Source of the DNA: Actinomycetospora succinea
Lineage (GTDB): Bacteria; Actinomycetota; Actinomycetes; Mycobacteriales; Pseudonocardiaceae
Assembly (NCBI RefSeq): GCF_004363095.1
Contig: NZ_SNYO01000006.1
Span: 124,001 to 188,000 of the forward strand
Direction: 5' to 3'
Length of the DNA: 64,000 nt
In this document: piece after piece, positions 9,139 to 16,687 of the stretch
How positions within the stretch are numbered: the stretch's first letter is position 1
Layout of the letters: every line of letters begins with the position of its first letter
Notes under the pieces: model-generated
The model's database searches: none
Seen by the model: only the letters and a program-made list of their open reading frames with translations
What the model was told of the DNA's origin: nothing
Made by a program: the position numbers and the translations under genes

Positions 9139-10941
9139 ATGACGTACGACCTCGGCATCGATCTCGGGACGACCTCCACGGCGGCGGCGGTCCTGCGTGA
9201 CGGGGGTGCGCACCCGGAGACGGTGGCGCTCGGGAGCCGCCTCGCGGTGGTCCCGTCGGTCGTGTACCGCGGCGCCGACGGGACGGTGCTGGTCGGCGAG
9301 AGCGCCGAGCGCCGCGCCGGCGACGAGCCCGACCGCGTCGTGCGCGAGGTCAAGCGGCGCCTCGGCGACGACGTCCCGCCCGTGGTGGGCGGCGAGCCCT
9401 GGCCGGCCGAGGACGTCGCGGCCGCGATCGTGGCATGGGTGCTCGCCCGGGTCGCCGAGCGCGAGGGCGGGCCGGCGCGGCGGGTGGTCGTCACGCACCC
9501 CGCGACCTGGGGGGACTTCCGGTGCACCCGCCTGCGGACGGCGCTCGCCGGGCTCGCCGACGTCGAGCTGCTCGCCGAGCCGCACGCCGCGGTCCTCGGG
9601 CACGCGGCGCTGCGGCGGCCGGTGACCGTCGGCGGGGGCGCCGAGGACGCCGTCACCACGGCCGTCTACGACCTCGGCGGCGGCACCTTCGACGCCGCCG
9701 TCGCCCGCCGCGCGGCGGACGGCACCGTCACCCTGCTCGGCACGCCCCGCGGCCTGGACCGGGTCGGGGGCATCGACTTCGACGAGGCGGTCCTCGCCCA
9801 CGTGCGCGCCGAGGTCGCCGACGCGCTCGCCGAGCTCGACCCCGACGACCCGGAGAGCTGGCAGGCGCTGCACCGGCTGCGCCGCGACTGCGTCGAGGCC
9901 AAGGAGGCGCTCTCGGCCGACACCGAGGTCGCCGTCCCCGTCGTCCTCCCGTCCGGCCACCGCACCGTGCGCCTCGGCCGCGCCGACTTCGAGGCGCGCA
10001 TCCACGACACCGTCGCGGCGACCGTCGAGGAGTTCGGGGCCGCGCTGGCGGACGCGGGCGTGACCCCGACCGAGGTCGACCACGTGCTGCTGGCGGGCGG
10101 GTCGTCGACGATCCCGCTGGTCGCGCGCCTGCTCACCGAGGCGCTGGGCCGGCCGGTCTCCGCCGACGCGGACCCGCTGACCGTCGTCGCCCTCGGCGCG
10201 GCCGTCGCGGCGCGCGGGGAGGCGGTCGAGGACGCCGAGGTCCCGGTCCGGCCCCGCGGACCCGAGCGCCCGCCCTCGACCGTCGTGGCCCTGAGCGACG
10301 CGGCCGGGTCGCCCGACGCCGACCCGCCCCGGCGCGGCCGGCGCGCCCTCGTCGCCTCCGGGGTGCTCGTGGCGGCGGTGGCCGTCGCGGTCGCCGTCCC
10401 CCTGCCGCTCGACGAGGCCGTCACCGACTCCGTGCGCGGCGCGCTGCACGACGCGTTCGGCACCCCGGCGGCCGCGCTCACGGTGCCGCCGCCACCCCCC
10501 ACCGTCGTCGCCCGCCCCCTCGGCGAGGTGACGCCCCTCGGTCCGACGGACCCCGCTCTTCCCGGCGGCGGTCCCGTGTCGGGCCCCGGCCCGGTGCCGC
10601 CCCCCGGCACCGGGCCGGTCGGGGCCGCCGCCCCGGCGGCCTCCCCCGCGGCCTCCCCCGCGGTCGCCCCGGCCGTCGCGACCCCCGCGGCCGCGAGGAC
10701 GGCCGAGGCCCCGACCGGTCCGGTCACCGTCGCGGCCACGCCCGCCGCGGCGACCGAGCCGGACCCGCCCTCGTCACCGGTCGAGCAGGCGCCGTCGGAC
10801 GACCAGCCACCGTCGGAGGAGCCGGAGCCCACCGGTGAGCCCGACCCGCCGGCCGAGGAGACGCGCAGCGTCGAGGAGCCGTCCGAGCCGTCCTCGTCGG
10901 CTCCCGCTCCGTCCTCCGGCGACACCGAGGAGACGACGTGA
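9139..10941 (+). CDS. Membrane-anchored Hsp70-like actin-fold ATPase
   Basis: 600 residues. The first 370 or so form a DnaK-type ATPase: phosphate 1 motif DLGIDLGTTSTAAAV, VTHPATW, phosphate 2 motif VYDLGGGTFDAAV, and the adenosine motif LLAGGSSTIPLV. The DnaK substrate-binding domain and lid are absent. Instead there is a basic stretch (RRGRRALV), one membrane span (SGVLVAAVAVAVAVPLPL) and a long Pro/Ala/Thr/Glu-rich tail predicted outside the cell. So it is a single-pass protein with a cytoplasmic Hsp70 head. I chose the ATG at 9139 with a G-rich site before it; a GTG at 9118 is also in frame. It overlaps the LuxR gene by GTGA and is divergent from the ini-like genes. Confidence 0.85.
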   Translation: MTYDLGIDLGTTSTAAAVLRDGGAHPETVALGSRLAVVPSVVYRGADGTVLVGESAERRAGDEPDRVVREVKRRLGDDVPPVVGGEPWPAEDVAAAIVAWVLARVAEREGGPARRVVVTHPATWGDFRCTRLRTALAGLADVELLAEPHAAVLGHAALRRPVTVGGGAEDAVTTAVYDLGGGTFDAAVARRAADGTVTLLGTPRGLDRVGGIDFDEAVLAHVRAEVADALAELDPDDPESWQALHRLRRDCVEAKEALSADTEVAVPVVLPSGHRTVRLGRADFEARIHDTVAATVEEFGAALADAGVTPTEVDHVLLAGGSSTIPLVARLLTEALGRPVSADADPLTVVALGAAVAARGEAVEDAEVPVRPRGPERPPSTVVALSDAAGSPDADPPRRGRRALVASGVLVAAVAVAVAVPLPLDEAVTDSVRGALHDAFGTPAAALTVPPPPPTVVARPLGEVTPLGPTDPALPGGGPVSGPGPVPPPGTGPVGAAAPAASPAASPAVAPAVATPAAARTAEAPTGPVTVAATPAAATEPDPPSSPVEQAPSDDQPPSEEPEPTGEPDPPAEETRSVEEPSEPSSSAPAPSSGDTEETT

Positions 10942-12434
10942 CCGCCGTCCACACCGCCCCGCCCCCGTCCGACGAGGGGGCCGACCCCGCCGAGCAGGCC
11001 GCCCGCACCGGCGACCTCGACGCCGCCCTGCGCACCGCCGACGCCGCGCTGCGCGACCGCTCCGACCCCGACGGGCAGCTCCGCGCCGCCGCCGTGCTCG
11101 CCGCGGTCCTGCCCCACCGCGGGCTGCTCTCGCGCAGCGCCGACCTGCACCGATGGCTCGCGCGGCGCCAGGGCGCGAGCGCGCCCGACGCCGCCGTGGC
11201 GCTGCTCGGGGTGGGGGCGCTCGACGAGGCGACGGCCGCCGTGGTGTCGGCCGACGACGACGCCCCCGGCCTCGCCGACGCCGCCGACGTGCTCACCGCC
11301 CGCGGCGCGCTGGCGACCGTCACCGGCGATTCGTCGGCGGCCCTGTCCCTGCTCAGCCGCGCGGCCGCGGCGCTGGCGGTGTGCGACCGCCCCGCGGTTC
11401 GCGGCGACACCCCGGCCGCGCTCGGCGCCCTCGTCGCCCTGCACCGCGGGGAGCCCGAGCTCGCCGGGCCGCTGCTCGACCGGGCGCTCGCGCTCGACCT
11501 CGGCGGACCCGCCCACCGCCGCCGCCACCTGCTGCTGCGGGCCTGGTGCGCGCTCGCGGCCGGCGACGCCGCCGGCGCCCGGACGTGGCGGGCCCGCGCC
11601 GGCGAGGCCGGGCCGGAGACGGTGGAGCCGCGCGACGAGCTGGTCGCCGTGGCCCTCGACGTCGCGCTCGCCCGCCGGGCCGGGGACGTGCGCGCCCTGC
11701 TGGACCTCTGGGCGCGGGCCCGGGAGGCGCTCGTGCGCCACCCCGTCGACCTCTACGTGCTCCTGCCCGTCGGCGAGCTCGCCCTCGCGGCGGCACGGCT
11801 CGGCGAGCAGGGCTGGGTGGCGCCGCACCTCGACGATGGCAGCGCCCTGCTGGCGGCGCTCGGGGAGCCGGCGCTGTGGAGCACGCCGTGGCACTGGTAC
11901 GGCCTGCAGTACGCGATCGCCACCGAGCAGTCCGCGCTCGCCGCCGTCCACGCGCAGGCGCTGGCCGACGCCGCGCAGGTCGCGCACCCGGCCGTGGCGC
12001 CGGCCCGCGCCGCCGCCGCCTGGCTGCGCGTGCTGGACGGCGACGTCGACCCCGACGAGGTCACGGCCGCGGCGACCGGTCTGCGCGCCGCCGGGCTCGG
12101 GTGGGACGGGTCCCGCCTCGCCGGCGAGGCCGCCCTGCGCACCACCGACCGGCGCGCGATCTCGTCGCTGCTGGCGTGCGCGCGGGATCTGCACCCGGAC
12201 ACCTCGGACACCCCCGACGTGCCCGCGCCCCGGACCTCGGGCGTCGTGCTCAGCGACCGGGAGCGCGAGGTCGCGGCGCTCGTCGTCGAGGGCCTGACCT
12301 ACCGGGAGATCGGCGCGCGCCTGTTCCTGTCGGCGAAGACCGTCGAGCACCACGTCGCCCGTCTGCGCCAGCGCCTGGGCTCGGCGACCCGGAGCGAGCT
12401 GTTCGGGGACCTGCGCGCGGCGCTGGGCCGCTGA
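10938..12434 (+). CDS. LuxR-family transcriptional regulator
   Basis: 498 residues. The C-terminal 60 (LSDREREVAALVVEGLTYREIGARLFLSAKTVEHHVARLRQRL) are a textbook LuxR/GerE helix-turn-helix. The remaining 430 are Ala/Leu-rich helices that look like degenerate TPR repeats, as in the C-terminal half of MalT/LAL regulators, but there is no P-loop ATPase domain. It is translationally coupled to the Hsp70-like gene (GTGA overlap), so the two probably work as sensor and regulator. A likely target is the divergent ini-like operon, by analogy with IniR in mycobacteria; this is inference. It ends 3 bases from hemW, which converges on it. Confidence 0.85.
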   Translation: MTAVHTAPPPSDEGADPAEQAARTGDLDAALRTADAALRDRSDPDGQLRAAAVLAAVLPHRGLLSRSADLHRWLARRQGASAPDAAVALLGVGALDEATAAVVSADDDAPGLADAADVLTARGALATVTGDSSAALSLLSRAAAALAVCDRPAVRGDTPAALGALVALHRGEPELAGPLLDRALALDLGGPAHRRRHLLLRAWCALAAGDAAGARTWRARAGEAGPETVEPRDELVAVALDVALARRAGDVRALLDLWARAREALVRHPVDLYVLLPVGELALAAARLGEQGWVAPHLDDGSALLAALGEPALWSTPWHWYGLQYAIATEQSALAAVHAQALADAAQVAHPAVAPARAAAAWLRVLDGDVDPDEVTAAATGLRAAGLGWDGSRLAGEAALRTTDRRAISSLLACARDLHPDTSDTPDVPAPRTSGVVLSDREREVAALVVEGLTYREIGARLFLSAKTVEHHVARLRQRLGSATRSELFGDLRAALGR

Positions 12435-12437
12435 GCC

Positions 12438-13673
12438 TCAGCGCTCCGCGAGCGCCAGCGCCACGCCGTCGGCGAGCAGGCGCCCGCGGCGGGTGAGCAC
12501 CGCGCGGCCACCGGCCCAGGCGTCGGGGGCGAGGAGGCCGTCGCGGGCCGCGTCATCCCCGGCGTCACGGCCGGCGGGGGCCAGCGCGGACACCGCCAGC
12601 CCGTCCGACGTCCGGAGCTCCAACAGCACCTGCTCGAGGTGCGCCTCGTCGGGCGTCACGCGCTCGCGGGCCTCGGCGGGCGAGCGGCCCTCCGCCAGCG
12701 CCGCCGAGTAGCGGGCCGGGTGGCGCACGTTCCACCAACGGGTCCCGCCGACGTGCGAGTGCGCGCCCGGACCGGCGCCCCACCAGTCGCCGCCGCCCCA
12801 GTAGCCCAGGTTGTGGCGGCACCGCGCCGCGTCCGAGCGCGCCCAGTTGGACACCTCGTACCAGCCGAAGCCGGCCTCGGTGAGCACGTCGTCGACGATC
12901 TCGTAGCGGTCGGCGAGCACGTCGTCCTCGGGCATCGGGATCTCGCCGCGCGCGATGCGCCGCGCCAGCGCCGTCCCCTCCTCGACGATCAGCCCGTACG
13001 CCGAGACGTGGTCCGCGCCCGAGGCGAGGACGGCGTCGAGCGAGCGGCGCAGGTCGTCGTCGGTCTCGGTCGGCGTGCCGTAGATGAGGTCGAGGTTGAC
13101 GTGGCGCAGGCCGGCGTCCAGCGCGGCCGAGGCCACCGACACCGCCGCCCCCGGCGTGTGCCGGCGGTCGAGGACGGCGAGGACGTGGTCGACGTCGGAC
13201 TGCATCCCGAGCGAGAGGCGCGTGTAGCCGGCGTCGGCGATCGCGGCGAGCAGCCCGGGGGTCGTCGACTCGGGGTTGGCCTCGGTGGTCACCTCGGCGC
13301 CCGGCCGTAGCCCGAACGACGCCCGCACCGCGTCGAGCACCGCGACGAGACCCTCGGCGCCGAGCAGCGACGGGGTGCCGCCGCCGAGGAAGACGGTGTC
13401 GGCCGGGGGCGCCGCCCCCAGCACGCGCGCCCCGAGGTCGAGCTCGCGGCGCAGCCCCTCGAGCCACGAGGCCGGCGACGCGGGGTCGTCACTGCTGGTG
13501 AGCCCCAGGTCGGAGGCCGTGTAGGTGTTGAAGTCGCAGTACCCGCAGCGCGTCGCGCAGAACGGCACGTGCACGTAGACCCCGAACGGGCGCGTGCCGA
13601 GCCCGGTCAGCGACGCGGGCGGGAGGGCACCGTCGGCGGGCGCCGGCTCGCCGGACGGGGGGACGGAAGGCAC
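12438..13673 (-). CDS. hemW: Heme chaperone HemW (radical SAM)
   Basis: A 411-residue HemN-like radical SAM protein. The motif CATRCGYC gives the 4Fe-4S triad Cys-x3-Cys-x2-Cys within YVHVPFCATRCGYCDFNTY. Other family marks are FLGGGTPSLL, TTEANPES, RLSLGMQS and the C-terminal HemN domain with LGYWGGGDWWGAGPGAHSHVGG. The short N-terminal lead (VPSVPPSGEPAPADG) and the missing extra Cys of true HemN favour HemW, which carries heme rather than oxidising coproporphyrinogen. GTG at 13673 is the first plausible start. It usually lies directly before hrcA in actinobacteria; here the ini/Hsp70 cluster has been inserted between them. Confidence 0.93.
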   Translation of the reverse strand: MPSVPPSGEPAPADGALPPASLTGLGTRPFGVYVHVPFCATRCGYCDFNTYTASDLGLTSSDDPASPASWLEGLRRELDLGARVLGAAPPADTVFLGGGTPSLLGAEGLVAVLDAVRASFGLRPGAEVTTEANPESTTPGLLAAIADAGYTRLSLGMQSDVDHVLAVLDRRHTPGAAVSVASAALDAGLRHVNLDLIYGTPTETDDDLRRSLDAVLASGADHVSAYGLIVEEGTALARRIARGEIPMPEDDVLADRYEIVDDVLTEAGFGWYEVSNWARSDAARCRHNLGYWGGGDWWGAGPGAHSHVGGTRWWNVRHPARYSAALAEGRSPAEARERVTPDEAHLEQVLLELRTSDGLAVSALAPAGRDAGDDAARDGLLAPDAWAGGRAVLTRRGRLLADGVALALAER

Positions 13674-13850
13674 CGGTCCATTTTGCGCCCGCCCGCCGAG
13701 TAGCCCGTCCGCCGGACGTGAGCAGTCCCTCCCGGCGGCCGAGGCGATGAGTGCGCACCGAACTGACCGGGGGCAAACCCCGCTGCGGCGAAGGTCACCG
13801 ACGGCGCTCCCCCGCTGGAACCGGGCGATCACGGATGGCACGGTCGATCC

Positions 13851-13934
13851 GTGCGCGCTCCCCGTCTGCTCCTCGTGGCCCGCCGCCACGTGGATCTCGG
13901 ACGGCTCGCGAGCGCCCTCTGCCCGGCGTGCTGA
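13851..13934 (+). CDS. Leader peptide a (RRHVDLGR...CPAC)
   Basis: A 27-codon open frame, GTG to TGA, with LLLVARRHVDLGR, then LASAL and a terminal CPAC with two Cys codons. It ends 34 bases before the MFS transporter start, which has its own AGAGGA site. The RRHVDL core is that of the actinobacterial leader peptides found in front of sulfur-metabolism genes. The Cys codons near the stop suggest that ribosome pausing when Cys-tRNA is scarce controls the transporter-monooxygenase operon behind it. Confidence 0.78.
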   Translation: MRAPRLLLVARRHVDLGRLASALCPAC

Positions 13935-13968
13935 GGCCCCCGCCCGCACGCCGTCGCAGAGGACACCC

Positions 13969-15276
13969 ATGACCACGGCCGCCGCGCCCGCGCTCGACCA
14001 GCACGACTCCACCAGCCCCCGCACGGTGCTGGTCGCGAGCCTCATCGGCACCACGATCGAGTGGTACGACTTCTTCCTGTTCGCCACCGCCGCCGGGATC
14101 GTCTTCCCGGCACTGTTCTACGGCGACAACGACCCGACGGTCGCGACGCTGCTGTCGTTCGCGACGTTCGCGGTCGGCTTCGTCGCCCGCCCGATCGGCG
14201 GGCTGATCTTCGGCCACATCGGCGACCGGGTCGGCCGGCGCGAGACGCTGATCGTGACCATGGCCCTGACCGGCCTGGCGACCGCCGGCATCGGGTTCCT
14301 GCCGACCTACGCCGCGATCGGCGTCGCCGCCCCCGTCCTGCTCGTGCTGCTGCGGATCGTCCAGGGCATCGCGATCGGCGGCGAGTGGGGCGGCGCGGTG
14401 CTGATGGCCGTCGAGTACGCCCCGAACGGCCGGCGCGGCCTCTACGGCTCGACCCCGCAGATCGGGCTGGGCCTGGGGCTCGCGCTCGGCACCGGGGTCT
14501 TCGCCCTGCTCGGGCTCGTCATGGACGACGCCGCCTTCCTGTCCTGGGGCTGGCGCGTCGCGTTCATCGCGAGCCTCGTGCTCGTCGGCGTCGGGCTCGT
14601 CGTGCGGCTCGCGGTGATGGAGACGCCGGCGTTCCGCCGCATGCAGGCCGCCGCCGAGACCTCGCGCGTCCCGGCCGTCGACGTCCTGCGCGACCCGCCG
14701 TCGCGCCGCAACCTCGGCTGGACGCTGCTCGCCCGCTGGGCCGAGGGCGCCTCGTTCAACACCTGGGGCGTGTTCGTCCTGACCTACGCCGTGGCGACGC
14801 TCGGGATGCCGCGCACCCAGGTGCTGGTCGCCGTCACGGTGGCCGCGGTCGCGAGCGCGGTCGTCGTCCCGATCGCCGGCGCCTGGGGTGACCGGATCGG
14901 GCGCGGGCGGGTGTTCGCGATCGGGTGCGTCGTGCTCGTGCTCGGTGTCTTCCCGGCCTTCGCGCTCATCGGCACGGGCTCGATCGCCCTGGTCACCGTC
15001 GCCCTGCTCGTCATGCTCGGCCTCTCCTACGGCTTGACGAGCGGGGCGGAGTCGACGCTGTTCGCCGAGGTCTTCCCGACCCGCACCCGCTACACCGGCA
15101 TGTCGCTCGCCTTCCAGGGCGGCGGCATCTACGCCTCGGGGCTGACGCCCCTGATCCTGACCTCGCTGCTCGCCCTCGGCGGCGGCACGCCCTGGCTCGC
15201 GGCGGGGTACCTCGCGCTCGCCGGGGTCGTCAGCACCGTCGCCGCCCTGCGGGCCACGCCCCTCGAGACGCTCTGA
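13969..15276 (+). CDS. MFS transporter (MHS family), probable organosulfur uptake
   Basis: 435 residues with 12 predicted membrane segments. Typical MHS/ProP-family marks are SLIGTTIEWYDFFLF at the first helix, ARPIGGLIFGHIGDRVGRRETL in loop 2-3, and RIVQGIAIGGEWGGAVLMAVEYAP in helix 5. The substrate is not readable. It stands 34 bases after leader a and 12 bases before an alkanesulfonate-monooxygenase-like gene, so it probably imports a sulfonate or similar compound in place of the usual SsuABC transporter. A paralogue with the same opening motif lies at 23564. Confidence 0.88.
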   Translation: MTTAAAPALDQHDSTSPRTVLVASLIGTTIEWYDFFLFATAAGIVFPALFYGDNDPTVATLLSFATFAVGFVARPIGGLIFGHIGDRVGRRETLIVTMALTGLATAGIGFLPTYAAIGVAAPVLLVLLRIVQGIAIGGEWGGAVLMAVEYAPNGRRGLYGSTPQIGLGLGLALGTGVFALLGLVMDDAAFLSWGWRVAFIASLVLVGVGLVVRLAVMETPAFRRMQAAAETSRVPAVDVLRDPPSRRNLGWTLLARWAEGASFNTWGVFVLTYAVATLGMPRTQVLVAVTVAAVASAVVVPIAGAWGDRIGRGRVFAIGCVVLVLGVFPAFALIGTGSIALVTVALLVMLGLSYGLTSGAESTLFAEVFPTRTRYTGMSLAFQGGGIYASGLTPLILTSLLALGGGTPWLAAGYLALAGVVSTVAALRATPLETL

Positions 15277-15288
15277 CCGGAGACACCC

Positions 15289-16440
15289 ATGAGCCTCACC
15301 GCCCACTGGTTCCTGCCCACCTACGGCGACTCGCGCGGCCTCGTCGGCGGCGGCCACGGCGTCGCGACGACGGCGGCCGACGCCGTGCGGCCCGCCGAGA
15401 TCGGCTACCTGGCCCAGATCGCCCGCGCCGCCGAGACCGTCGGCTTCGAGGGCGCCCTGACCCCCACCGGCGCGTGGTGCGAGGACGCCTGGCTGACCAC
15501 GGCGATGCTCGTCGCCGAGTCCGAGCGGCTGAAGTTCCTCGTCGCGTTCCGCCCCGGGGTCATCTCCCCCACGCTCGCCGCGCAGCAGGCCGCGACCTTC
15601 CAGCGCCACTCGCAGGGCCGCCTGCTGCTCAACGTCGTCACCGGCGGCGAGCCCACCGAGCAGCGCGCCTACGGCGACTTCCTCGGCAAGGACGACCGCT
15701 ACGTGCGCACCGGCGAGTTCCTCGAGGTGTGCCGCCGGCTCTGGGCGGGCGAGACGGTCACGCTCGACGGCGAGCAGATCCACGTCGAGGAGGCCGCGCT
15801 GACCCGCGTGCCCGACCCGGTGCCGCCGGTCTACTTCGGCGGCTCGTCGCCGAAGGCGGGCGAGGTCGCCGCCCGGCACGTCGACGTGTACCTGACCTGG
15901 GGCGAGCCGCCTGAGCAGGTCCGCGAGAAGGTCGAGTGGATCCGCGGGCTCGCCGCCGCGCAGGGCCGCGAGGTGCGCTTCGGCATCCGCCTGCACGTCA
16001 TCACCCGCGACACCTCCGACGCCGCGTGGGCCCAGGCCGAGAAGTACCTCGAGGGCATCCCCGACGCGATGATCGAGGAGGTGCAGGCGGGCCTGTCGCG
16101 AAGCGAGTCGGAGGGGCAGAAGCGCATGCGCGCCCTGCACTCGGGCGGGACGAAGACGGCCGCCGACCTCGAGGTCGCGCCCAACCTCTGGGCGGGCGTG
16201 GGGCTCGTGCGCGGCGGGGCGGGCACGGCGCTCGTCGGCAGCCACACCGAGGTCGCCGACCGGATCGCCGAGTACCACGACCTCGGGATCACCGAGTTCG
16301 TCCTCTCGGGCCACCCGCACCTCGAGGAGGCCTACTGGGTCGGCGAGGGCGTCCTGCCCGAGCTGGGCCGCCGGGGGCTGTGGGAGCACCCGGCGGGTGC
16401 CCGGGAGTCGGCGCCGGCCGCCATCCCCTTCGCGCAGTAG
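15289..16440 (+). CDS. FMNH2-dependent alkanesulfonate monooxygenase, SsuD-like
   Basis: A 383-residue bacterial-luciferase-fold (LLM) enzyme. SsuD marks include WFLPTYGDSR at the start, the LVAFRPGVISPTLAAQQAATFQRHSQGRLLLN block, NVVTGGEPTEQRAYGDFLGKDDRYVR and the PPVYFGGSSPKAGEVAARHVDVYLTWGEP block. SsuD enzymes split sulfonates to sulfite plus aldehyde using reduced FMN. The ATG has GGAGA upstream and follows the MFS stop by 12 bases. No flavin reductase (SsuE) is next to it. The sulfite made would feed the sulfite reductase encoded 250 bases downstream. Confidence 0.92.
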   Translation: MSLTAHWFLPTYGDSRGLVGGGHGVATTAADAVRPAEIGYLAQIARAAETVGFEGALTPTGAWCEDAWLTTAMLVAESERLKFLVAFRPGVISPTLAAQQAATFQRHSQGRLLLNVVTGGEPTEQRAYGDFLGKDDRYVRTGEFLEVCRRLWAGETVTLDGEQIHVEEAALTRVPDPVPPVYFGGSSPKAGEVAARHVDVYLTWGEPPEQVREKVEWIRGLAAAQGREVRFGIRLHVITRDTSDAAWAQAEKYLEGIPDAMIEEVQAGLSRSESEGQKRMRALHSGGTKTAADLEVAPNLWAGVGLVRGGAGTALVGSHTEVADRIAEYHDLGITEFVLSGHPHLEEAYWVGEGVLPELGRRGLWEHPAGARESAPAAIPFAQ

Positions 16441-16493
16441 AGCGGGCAACCTCACGTGGAAAAAATCGCCCTGCTCATGGCAGGGTTGTGGGC

Positions 16494-16574
16494 ATGTCTG
16501 CGCCGGGCGATCTCCTCGTGAGTCGACGTCACGTCGACCTCGAGCGCCAGTCCAGCGCGCTCTGCCGCGCCTGA
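16494..16574 (+). CDS. Leader peptide b (RRHVDLER...CRA)
   Basis: A 26-residue open frame starting MSAPGDLLVSRRHVDLER and ending SSALCRA, with one Cys codon three codons before the stop. It stands 113 bases before the sulfite reductase gene. A small stem CCCTGC-TCATG-GCAGGG lies just before it (16469-16485), and another, ACGAGG-CCTGT-CCTCGT, lies between it and the sir start (16627-16643). Known leaders of this family sit in front of sulfur assimilation operons, and this one heads the sulfate pathway. Confidence 0.78.
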   Translation: MSAPGDLLVSRRHVDLERQSSALCRA

Positions 16575-16687
16575 CGAGCGCGATCCCCCGCCACCACGCC
16601 CGAGCGGACCCCGCGCGCCCCCGCCCACGAGGCCTGTCCTCGTCGTGCCCGCGCGCGCCCGTGCACCACCCGGAGGAACCCCGAACC

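Noticed and set aside
16469..16485. The stem CCCTGC-TCATG-GCAGGG as a terminator for the SsuD-like gene
   Set aside because: It is short, and the A-rich run lies before rather than after it; it may be part of the promoter or leader region instead.
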